Source of the DNA: Deltaproteobacteria bacterium
GTDB lineage: Bacteria; Bdellovibrionota_B; Oligoflexia; Oligoflexales; Bog-1112
Direction: 5' to 3'
DNA: 8,610 bases
Assembly: GCA_003136475.1 (NCBI GenBank)
Contig: PLEQ01000205.1
Span: 447 to 9,056, forward strand
Of the stretch, positions 1-5,507 are shown piece by piece (the stretch's first letter is position 1; every line of letters begins with the position of its first letter). The notes under the pieces were generated by a model. The model was not told the origin of the DNA and did no database searches. It saw only the letters and a program-made list of their open reading frames with translations. Made by a program: the position numbers and the translations under genes.

Positions 1-791
1 CCGCCGCGGGCATCGCCATCGAGCTTCGTCATAATAATGCCGCTGAGGGCCAGGCGCTCATCGAAAGATTTTGCGGTTGTCACAGCATCTTGACCCATCA
101 TGGCGTCACAGACGAGGAGTATATGATCCGGTTTGGTGAGATCCCGAATGGCGTTGAGCTCAGCCATCAAGGCGACATCGATCGTCAATCGGCCAGCGGT
201 ATCAAAGATCAGGACATCGCAACCGAGTTCCAAAGCCCGTTTTTCAGCCTGCACGCAGATCTCTTGGGGCTTAGCGTTTTCCAGATGGAAGACTGGAATA
301 TGGAGTTTTTCGCCCAAAACTTTCAATTGCGTCACAGCTGCCGGTCTATAGATATCCGCTGCGACCAGCAAAGGTTTGCGATGCTTGCGTTCACGCAGAT
401 ATTTGGCGAGCTTACCGCAGGTCGTCGTCTTGCCGGTCCCCTGCAGACCGACCAGCATAATTTTGACAAGTTGCGAAGTCAGCTTAAGCTCGGTTTCCCC
501 CTCGCCCATCAGAACTTCGAGTTCCTCTTTACAGATGCTGACAAAATGATCACCCGGGGTGACCTGTAATTTTTGCCCGGATTTTCCTGCTTTAATCGAG
601 ACTTGCTGCCCTAAAGACTTATCTTTAACACGCTGGATGAAAGTTTTTACAACCCCATACTCGACATCAGCTTCCAAAAGGCTACGCTGAATTTCGCCAA
701 TGGCTTCGGCAAGATTTTCCTCGGACAAGCTTGCTTTACCGCGAAATTTTTCGGAAGCTTTTTTGAACCCACTACTTAATATATCGAGCAT
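1..791 (-). CDS. ffh: Signal recognition particle GTPase Ffh, N-terminal part (C-terminus beyond window)
   Basis: Ffh is the protein subunit of the signal recognition particle. It binds signal sequences on nascent chains in the cytoplasm and, with 4.5S RNA and FtsY, delivers ribosomes to the Sec translocon. The visible 263 residues cover the N domain and most of the G domain. The P-loop GLQGTGKTTT is near residues 115-124, AADIYRPAAV follows it, the G3 motif DTAGR is near 197-201, and TKLDGDARG ends the visible part near 255-263. The methionine-rich M domain that binds RNA and signal peptide would lie past the left edge, so this is an edge truncation and not a broken gene. The ATG at 789-791 is preceded by a purine-rich AAGGGGGAG a few bases upstream, and the protein begins MLDILSSGFKKASEKFRGKA, a typical Ffh start. 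The gene stands apart from the upstream lipoprotein gene by about 246 bp, so it probably has its own promoter. Identity is very secure. Confidence 0.97.
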   Translation of the reverse strand, partial: MLDILSSGFKKASEKFRGKASLSEENLAEAIGEIQRSLLEADVEYGVVKTFIQRVKDKSLGQQVSIKAGKSGQKLQVTPGDHFVSICKEELEVLMGEGETELKLTSQLVKIMLVGLQGTGKTTTCGKLAKYLRERKHRKPLLVAADIYRPAAVTQLKVLGEKLHIPVFHLENAKPQEICVQAEKRALELGCDVLIFDTAGRLTIDVALMAELNAIRDLTKPDHILLVCDAMMGQDAVTTAKSFDERLALSGIIMTKLDGDARG

Positions 792-1037
792 CGACTCCCC
801 CTTTTGGGCCTTTTCTTTGGACGGTGAAGCCTAAAGTAATCTCACGGTTGCCCGACTTCTTCAACTCTTTCGTCCCATTTGGCAGATCTCAAGACCGCCT
901 ACAAAAGAATGCAAAAATCTCGCTTGGCGGATGCGCTAAGTCTGCGATCTCTCACGGAGCCTGCTCCGTGAGAGATCGCAGACTTAGCGCTTTTGTCGAA
1001 GACGTTTGGGAAAGTTTTGAAGGCAGGGGCGAAAAGG
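792..1037. other. Intergenic region between lipoprotein gene and ffh
   Basis: This 246-bp gap separates the end of the minus-strand lipoprotein gene from the start of ffh. Its only clear structure is the long inverted repeat at 933-990. The ffh promoter should lie between that repeat and 791. The best match I see on the minus strand is TTGAAG followed 17 bases later by GATTAC, which is weak. A plus-strand open frame crosses the gap but reads through the inverted repeat and into the antisense of the lipoprotein gene, so I do not call it. Confidence 0.5.
933..990. repeat. Perfect 28-bp inverted repeat with a 2-base centre (long stem-loop)
   Basis: The left arm at 933-960 begins GCGCTAAGTCTGCGATC. 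It is exactly reverse-complemented by the right arm at 963-990, with only CT between them. As RNA this would be a stem of about 27 bp with a four-base loop. It starts 48 bases after the stop codon of the minus-strand lipoprotein gene, so it could be a transcription terminator or a stabilising 3' structure for that operon. However, there is no T-tract right after it in the minus direction. In the plus direction it is followed by TTTTG, but no plus-strand gene precedes it. The arms are far longer and more perfect than a usual intrinsic terminator, so a dispersed palindromic repeat element is an alternative. Confidence 0.9.
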
Positions 1038-2450
1038 CTACTTTATCTTCTCAATCTTCTCTGCAATCGTGAGACCTTGCTGGCTACCATTCCAGATGAC
1101 AGTGCCTTGATCGACCAGGTGGTTCTCGAGTTTTTCACCCAGTTTATCGGGAATTTCATAGACTGAGTAAAGATAGGGTCCCGCAGGAAGACTCAGAGGC
1201 TTGTCATTGCTTTCCATAAGTTCAAATGTCGTCTCGGCGGAAATTGTATCGATGAAGTAACGAGCAACACCGGCAAAATCCGCCTTGGATTCTTGCTGTG
1301 GGCAGGGTGAGTTTGCATCGTTGCCCCACATGCCTATATAACGTCCAGGTTCAAAGTAATGTTCCTTAGTAGAAAAACCCGGGAACCAACAAGCTCTTGG
1401 GGTTTTGGTCGAGTCTTGCACCGGGTTTACCTTGGCTAGCTCAGCGCTAGCGGGTTTTCCACGAAGAGCCTTGCGCGTTTTATGCTTCTTTACGCTTAGA
1501 GCAAGAGGTAAAGCAAAAGCAGCCGCACGGGCATTTTCAGCTGCAGCTAAAACATTAGACACGGTATCCGGAGCCGCCTCGAGCTTTACCCAAACTTTCT
1601 TCGAAGCTGGCAGCCTAGCATTCGGAACATGGACTGCTAAGTTCCCTGCTAGATTGGCTTCATCTTGCAGAATATGCATAAAAGAAATCTCTTCAACGGC
1701 CTTCGTCAGCACGATCAAGGCTACTTCGTACTTATGCCGACTGGTATCTTGAGTACACAAAGCCGTGCGCCATAGCTTCGAACTCAGAATCAGCGGTCGC
1801 TCAACCGGCAAAGAAGCCTCCATCACACCGCAAAAAGCTTGCAAGCTATCGGCCCAGTGCTGGCTGTTCAAAAGCGAAGCCAGATTCTCCGCAAGGGTCA
1901 AGCGCCGCGATAAGAGGTAGGGCACGCGCTTGACCTGTTTTAAAAGTGCCAGCTTCACCTCTTTCACTTTATCTAAATTGTCCTCAGCTGAGTGGTAAGG
2001 CAACGCACAAGAAAAGCCATTGTTTTGGACCTGTATACGACAAGCCGGCACCGCCTTCTCAAGCAGCGAGGCCACATATTTATAAGTCGCTGGATTATTC
2101 TTACAGACTTTAGCGGGTGTATTCGGATCGAGGATCTCAAAAGTGTCTTCCTCGACTTGCAGGATCGTCTTCCTCTTCTCTTTAATCGGGTGAACGGCAA
2201 TAGCTATCTTACCCACGGGGGTCTGAATCGAACTTTGCAGACTCGAGCAATTATCCTCGCTCGCTGCGATACTCTTTAAACCTTGCAAGGGAGAGAGGAA
2301 GTTGAAACTAGATTCTACCCCAAGGGTGGGAATGGCTTTCCTTGGCAGGGGATCATCACGCAGGGAACAGGAACTTAGAAAAAAGAAAGGAAGCGTGTGC
2401 AAAAAACTAGAACACCGCAATTTCTTGCACGGCCAGATCAATTTTTTCAT
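1038..2450 (-). CDS. Lipoprotein of unknown function, cysteine-rich, 470 aa
   Basis: I do not recognise the family. The N-terminus MKKLIWPCKKLRCSS is positively charged and is followed by a hydrophobic run, FLHTLPFFFL, and the lipobox LSSC with the acylated cysteine at residue 28. This predicts a secreted lipoprotein anchored in an envelope membrane. The residues after the cysteine are SLRDD. The Asp is at position +4, not +2, so inner-membrane retention is not indicated. The mature chain has eight further cysteines, an even number that fits disulfide bonding outside the cytoplasm. A roughly 300-residue mixed region is followed by an Ala-rich helical stretch and a Lys/Arg-rich linker near residues 300-335. 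A C-terminal domain then begins near ACWFPGF (353-359), with alternating hydrophobic and aromatic residues suggesting beta-strands. The ATG at 2448-2450 overlaps the end of the upstream tail-tube-like gene by 44 bases in another frame. AAGGCGG lies five bases before it, which supports translational coupling and a shared function. Confidence 0.85.
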   Translation of the reverse strand: MKKLIWPCKKLRCSSFLHTLPFFFLSSCSLRDDPLPRKAIPTLGVESSFNFLSPLQGLKSIAASEDNCSSLQSSIQTPVGKIAIAVHPIKEKRKTILQVEEDTFEILDPNTPAKVCKNNPATYKYVASLLEKAVPACRIQVQNNGFSCALPYHSAEDNLDKVKEVKLALLKQVKRVPYLLSRRLTLAENLASLLNSQHWADSLQAFCGVMEASLPVERPLILSSKLWRTALCTQDTSRHKYEVALIVLTKAVEEISFMHILQDEANLAGNLAVHVPNARLPASKKVWVKLEAAPDTVSNVLAAAENARAAAFALPLALSVKKHKTRKALRGKPASAELAKVNPVQDSTKTPRACWFPGFSTKEHYFEPGRYIGMWGNDANSPCPQQESKADFAGVARYFIDTISAETTFELMESNDKPLSLPAGPYLYSVYEIPDKLGEKLENHLVDQGTVIWNGSQQGLTIAEKIEKIK

Positions 2451-2877
2451 GAAAACCGCCTTGTGTAGGATCTGCTGTTTCGACTGTCCACGATAAAGGC
2501 TTACAGTTTTTGAGTTCGTAGCGGGCGATTTTATAACCGTCTTTGGTCTGGGTAATAATGCTCACACGGCTAACATTCTTATGGTTCTGCGCGTTCTTAT
2601 GAGCCCAGAGATAAAGAGACGGCTCCGTTACAAAGTCACGCTTCAAGCTGACGCGTGTAAAATTTTCACTCTTCGACTGGCTAAAAGTAAGGTCTCGAAG
2701 GTTATTGACTTCCTTAATGACTCCATAGTTAATGCCATCAATCTCAATGTGCGTTTCCGTTTTTACTAGACCGAGGCGCGCTGAGGCACCTGGGCTTAAA
2801 AAAAAGAGCCAGAAAAATAGAAATACCGGCAGCAAAGATCCTGCCAGGAAGAATGACGCTCTTCGCCTGCCAATCAC
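2407..2877 (-). CDS. Exported phage tail-tube-like (T4 gp19-type) protein with Sec signal peptide, 156 aa
   Basis: Residues 1-33 look like a signal peptide: MIGRRR, a hydrophobic run FFLAGSLLPVFLFFWLFFL, then SPGASA as a signal peptidase I site before Arg34. The mature part of about 123 residues follows the pattern of the T4 gp19 tail-tube family (Pfam Phage_T4_gp19, by recall). It has IDGINYGVIKEVNNLRD (47-62), then VSLKRDFVTEPSLYLW (76-91), where the family has the hallmark 'thLKRGhT..  LW'. Next come VSIITQTKDGYKIARYELKNCKPLSW (102-130) in two parts, a beta-hairpin pattern, and the closing strand EKIDLAVQEIAVF (144-156). This order matches the Hcp/tail-tube beta-barrel fold. Translation begins at a GTG (2875-2877) with AAAGGA six bases upstream. 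Family members normally form phage or contractile-injection tubes in the cytoplasm. No sheath, baseplate or spike gene is in view, so the Sec signal and the lipoprotein partner point to an envelope role. Fold assignment is by eye. Confidence 0.72.
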   Translation of the reverse strand: MIGRRRASFFLAGSLLPVFLFFWLFFLSPGASARLGLVKTETHIEIDGINYGVIKEVNNLRDLTFSQSKSENFTRVSLKRDFVTEPSLYLWAHKNAQNHKNVSRVSIITQTKDGYKIARYELKNCKPLSWTVETADPTQGGFHEKIDLAVQEIAVF

Positions 2878-3149
2878 TCTCGATCCTTTATCGAAAAAAA
2901 CATATTTGCTTAGCTTTACCTTAACATAAGCAGGGCCAGGTCGTGAACTAGTCGGCGAGAAAGGAAAGAAGCTTCTAGACTAAGCTCCGATAAACTTTCC
3001 CTTCTTTTTTGTGCTTTTTGTTCGAGACAAGATCACTCATGTTTCACTGATATTAACGAGCAAGTGAGATTCAATCCAGAGTCTATTGCAAAATCGCTAA
3101 TTTTTTTTCGAGAATTGCTTGGCTTTGATTCCAAGCAGGAAAGATATGC
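2878..3149. other. Intergenic region upstream of the tail-tube-like gene
   Basis: This 272-bp gap lies between the end of ridA and the GTG of the exported tail-tube-like gene. It is AT-rich with homopolymer runs (eight T at about 3101-3108 and seven A at about 2894-2900). It should hold the promoter for the two-gene unit. On the minus strand TAATAT (3050-3055) is a possible -10 box, but no convincing -35 box accompanies it. A stem-loop just after ridA is listed separately. No tRNA or convincing small gene was seen. Confidence 0.5.
3116..3137 (-). terminator. Possible 3' stem-loop after ridA
   Basis: Read on the minus strand, TGCTTGG and CCAAGCA form a 7-bp perfect stem around an eight-base loop, starting 12 bases after the ridA stop codon. 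Its position suits an aspS-ridA operon end. The sequence that follows on the minus strand is ATTCTCG and then an A-tract, not a T-tract, so it is not a canonical intrinsic terminator. It may be only an mRNA 3' protection hairpin. Confidence 0.35.
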
Positions 3150-3539
3150 CTAGTGGTAGTGCGCAATCGCTTCCATCTCAACCTGTCCACCGACCGGGAG
3201 GGCGGAAACTTGCACGGCAGTGCGAGCAGGAAACGGAGCTGTGAAGAAACTTGCATAGACTTCATTAACGATCGCAAAATCTTTCATGTCGGTTAGAAAC
3301 ACCGTAACTTTCACAACGTCTTTTAAACTGCAACCCGCTTCTTGCAAAACGGCGCTTAGGTTCTTTAAAACCTGCCTAGCTTGGTCTTCGACACTCTCCG
3401 ACACAAGTTTGCCCGTCTCGGGCACGAGGCCAATCTGCCCAGAGCAATAGAGTACGTTGCCGAGCACTACACCCTGCGAATACGGAGCTACCGGTGTTGG
3501 GGCTTTGGACGTTTTAATGACAACTTTGTGTGTTTCCAT
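3150..3539 (-). CDS. ridA: RidA family enamine/imine deaminase
   Basis: RidA (YjgF/YER057c/UK114 family) hydrolyses reactive 2-aminoacrylate and related enamines or imines released by PLP enzymes such as threonine/serine dehydratase, giving 2-oxo acids and ammonia. It is a cytosolic trimer. The 129-residue length is typical. Hallmarks are APYSQGV (18-24), LYCSGQIG (30-37) and the C-terminal PARTAVQVSALP. Arg106 there is the carboxylate-binding arginine of active deaminases. VEMEAIAHY follows with Glu121, the usual acidic residue that positions water. All key residues are kept, so an active RidA rather than an inactive paralogue is likely. The ATG lies four bases after the aspS stop codon, and its AGAGGAG ribosome site overlaps the last aspS codons, so translation is coupled to aspS. 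The stop is TAG at 3150-3152. Confidence 0.95.
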   Translation of the reverse strand: METHKVVIKTSKAPTPVAPYSQGVVLGNVLYCSGQIGLVPETGKLVSESVEDQARQVLKNLSAVLQEAGCSLKDVVKVTVFLTDMKDFAIVNEVYASFFTAPFPARTAVQVSALPVGGQVEMEAIAHYH

Positions 3540-3543
3540 CGCT

Positions 3544-5358
3544 TCACTCCTCTAAATTGCAAATATTGAGTTTGATATGCAGATCATTAAGAGCTTCCGT
3601 ACTGACGGGTGCAGGCGAAGAGGTCATGAGACACGCGGCTTTTTGCGTTTTGGGAAAGGGAATAATGTCTCGAATCGCGTCACAGCCTGTCAGAACCATC
3701 ACAGTACGGTCGAGGCCAAAAGCGATACCTCCATGCGGAGGCGCTCCGTACTTGAGAGCTTCGAGAAGAAAGCCGAATTTCTTATCCGCTTCTTCTCGGG
3801 AAAGTCCCAGCACGCGAAACTGCGTCTCTTGCATGTCTTCTCTATGAATACGGATGGACCCACCACCCAACTCATAACCGTTGCAGACAAGATCATAGGC
3901 CTTGGCACGCACTCTTCCAGGGTCGGATTCGAGCCAAACGAGATCTTCATCCATCGGCGAGGTGAACGGATGATGTTTCGCAAGCCAGCGGGTGTCTTCA
4001 GCATCGCGCTCAACTAAGGGAAATTCCACCACCCATAAAAAATTGAGTTGCTTGGGGTCATAGAGCCCAAGCTCCTTGCCGAGTTTGTTGCGCAAGGTAC
4101 CCAAAGCGCTCTTGACTACGGAATAGCTGCCGGCAGCTATAAGAACGAGGTCACCGGCTTTAGCTCCCAACTGCGTATTGATGCTGTCGATAGTGGCCTC
4201 GTCGAGGAAGCGGGTGAGAGAGGATTGCCATGCATCTTTGCCGCTGGCCGCTTTTATTTTGGCCCACGCCAAGCCTTTAAGACCGTGCTGCTTAGCCAAC
4301 TCCTCCATTTCATCCAAGCGTTTGCGCGTCATCTCACCTTGCTGGGTAAGACATAAGGCATTGACGATCCCGCCACTTGCGATGGCCTGCGCAAAAACTT
4401 TGAAGTCGCAGTCTTTAAGCAAGGGCGACAGATCTCGCAATTTCAGCTCAAAACGAGTGTCCGGCTTATCACTGCCGTAGTCTGCCATCGCTTGCGCATA
4501 GGTCAGACGCGGGATCGCTTGCAGAACAGGTCTTGCAAAATAAGCATTCACTACCTGCGTCATGATCGCTGTAAACGTTGTGATAATATCCTCTTGGTCG
4601 ACGAAAGACATCTCACAGTCGAGCTGAGTAAATTCAGGTTGGCGATCGGCTCGTAGATCCTCATCGCGAAAACACTTCACAATCTGATAATAGCGGTCAA
4701 AGCCTGCCACCATCAGAATTTGCTTAAAGAGCTGGGGACTTTGCGGCAGTGCGTAGAACTGTCCCGCAGCGATCCGCGACGGGACCAAAAATTCCCGGGC
4801 ACCTTCCGGTGTCGACTTATAGAGAAAGGGCGTCTCGATGTCGGTAAAACCATAAGCTTCCATGCTTTCTCGAAGCAAACGGGCGATCTTGGCCCGGTTA
4901 AGAATGTTCTCGTGCAGCTCATCACGACGAAGATCCAGATAACGGTATTTTAAGCGTAGTGTGTCACTCGCATCGGTTTTATCCGTAATAGGAAAGGGCA
5001 GCACGGCTGAAGCATTCAAAACGATCAGGTCTTCGGCAAGCACCTCGATCGCCCCCGTGGCCATTGCATCGTTAATCATCGAAGGAGGACGCATGCGCAC
5101 CTCCCCTTTGACAGCTATGACGAATTCTTGCCGCATATGTTTGGCTTCTTGGTAGACGGCAGGAGTTTTTTCGCCGTCGATAACAATTTGCGTTTTACCT
5201 CTGCCGTCTCGCAAAACTAAGAAAATGAGGTTACCAAGATCCCGCCTGTTAGCTATCCAGCCGTTAAGCCTAACGGATAATCCAACCTTATCATTTCTAA
5301 GCTCACCACAAGAATGGCTTCGCTTCCACTGTTCGGGAAAAGGGCTTGATAGTAACAT
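3544..5358 (-). CDS. aspS: Aspartyl-tRNA synthetase, bacterial type
   Basis: AspRS charges tRNA-Asp with aspartate using ATP in the cytoplasm. From the chosen start the protein has 604 residues, close to the bacterial norm of about 590. The N-terminal OB-fold anticodon-binding domain contains GWIANRRDLGNLIF (33-46). The class II catalytic core has YRYLDLRR, QSPQLFKQ and motif 2 FRDEDLRADRQPEFTQLD beginning at residue 230. A bacterial-type insertion domain follows, then GSIRIHREDMQ and motif 3 GIAFGLDR ending at Arg551. The C-terminus FPKTQKAACLMTSSP is the usual bacterial ending. The residue after RRD is Leu41, as in the aspartate-specific E. coli enzyme. Many non-discriminating AspRSs have His there, so this looks like a discriminating enzyme (family knowledge, not decisive). 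I chose ATG 5356-5358 because AGGAA lies five bases upstream and it matches family N-termini. An in-frame ATG at 5397 would add 13 residues without a good site. Confidence 0.97.
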   Translation of the reverse strand: MLLSSPFPEQWKRSHSCGELRNDKVGLSVRLNGWIANRRDLGNLIFLVLRDGRGKTQIVIDGEKTPAVYQEAKHMRQEFVIAVKGEVRMRPPSMINDAMATGAIEVLAEDLIVLNASAVLPFPITDKTDASDTLRLKYRYLDLRRDELHENILNRAKIARLLRESMEAYGFTDIETPFLYKSTPEGAREFLVPSRIAAGQFYALPQSPQLFKQILMVAGFDRYYQIVKCFRDEDLRADRQPEFTQLDCEMSFVDQEDIITTFTAIMTQVVNAYFARPVLQAIPRLTYAQAMADYGSDKPDTRFELKLRDLSPLLKDCDFKVFAQAIASGGIVNALCLTQQGEMTRKRLDEMEELAKQHGLKGLAWAKIKAASGKDAWQSSLTRFLDEATIDSINTQLGAKAGDLVLIAAGSYSVVKSALGTLRNKLGKELGLYDPKQLNFLWVVEFPLVERDAEDTRWLAKHHPFTSPMDEDLVWLESDPGRVRAKAYDLVCNGYELGGGSIRIHREDMQETQFRVLGLSREEADKKFGFLLEALKYGAPPHGGIAFGLDRTVMVLTGCDAIRDIIPFPKTQKAACLMTSSPAPVSTEALNDLHIKLNICNLEE

Positions 5359-5363
5359 GGTAG

Positions 5364-5368
5364 TTCCT
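5364..5368 (-). promoter_or_regulatory. aspS ribosome binding site
   Basis: On the minus strand AGGAA sits five bases before the ATG at 5356-5358. It decides in favour of this start over the in-frame ATG 39 bases further upstream. Confidence 0.7.
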
Positions 5369-5452
5369 GCGAATGGGTTAGCGCATTTTCTTAACACGGA
5401 TCTTGTCGCGCAAAAACAGCTTTGATAATTTTAGTCTTCTGCTAGTTAAACA

Positions 5453-5471
5453 CAGACCCTCCTTTGGTCTG
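5453..5471 (+). promoter_or_regulatory. Small hairpin in the nuoCD leader
   Basis: CAGACC and GGTCTG form a 6-bp perfect stem around a seven-base loop, CTCCTTT. The loop is pyrimidine-rich, and its CCTTT is complementary to the AAAGG of the nuoCD ribosome site at 5497-5501. Pairing between loop and ribosome site could in principle dampen translation. The stem is short and this may be chance. Confidence 0.3.
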
Positions 5472-5493
5472 CTTCAAAAATATGCTGAACAGC

Positions 5494-5501
5494 AAGAAAG
5501 G
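5494..5501 (+). promoter_or_regulatory. nuoCD ribosome binding site
   Basis: AAGAAAGG lies six bases before the ATG at 5508. It supports that start instead of the TTG at 5403, which would add 35 residues unlike any NuoC N-terminus and would lie over the candidate promoter. Confidence 0.65.
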
Positions 5502-5507
5502 CCGCTG

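Larger units (their letters stand above)
5359..5507. promoter_or_regulatory. Divergent control region between aspS and nuoCD
   Basis: This 149-bp gap separates two divergent genes and must carry promoters for both. On the plus strand TTGTCG (5403-5408) and GATAAT (5424-5429) form a plausible sigma70-like pair, though the 15-base spacing is short. Shifting the -10 to TAATTT gives 17. On the minus strand TTTAAC followed 17 bases later by TATCAA is a weaker candidate for aspS. If the plus-strand call is right, nuoCD has a leader of about 70 bases that includes the hairpin at 5453-5471. Confidence 0.4.

Noticed and set aside
90..569. Plus-strand open frame of 159 codons
   Set aside because: It is wholly antisense to ffh, whose GTPase motifs are unmistakable.
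824..1072. Plus-strand open frame of 82 codons across the gap after ffh
   Set aside because: It reads through the inverted repeat and into antisense of the lipoprotein gene, with no recognisable domain or convincing ribosome site.
2407..2877. Prophage or contractile injection system remnant
   Set aside because: Only one tail-like gene is present, it carries a signal peptide, the flanking genes are housekeeping, and there is no integrase, sheath or baseplate gene in the window.
3016..3030. GTTCGAGAC resembling a tRNA T-loop
   Set aside because: No acceptor, D or anticodon stems can be built around it.
2975..3040. Tiny minus-strand open frame (21 residues, MSDLVSNKKHKKEGKVYRSL) upstream of the tail-tube-like gene
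   Set aside because: It has no good ribosome site and is too short to support. The basic composition is partly due to the local A-rich DNA.
3116..3137. ridA-downstream hairpin as a full intrinsic terminator
   Set aside because: It is followed by an A-tract, not a T-tract, on the transcribed direction, so it is kept only as a possible 3' stem-loop.
5403..5507. TTG start that would extend NuoCD by 35 residues at the N-terminus
   Set aside because: No ribosome site precedes it, the added residues do not look like NuoC, and it overlaps the candidate promoter. The ATG at 5508 has a good site.
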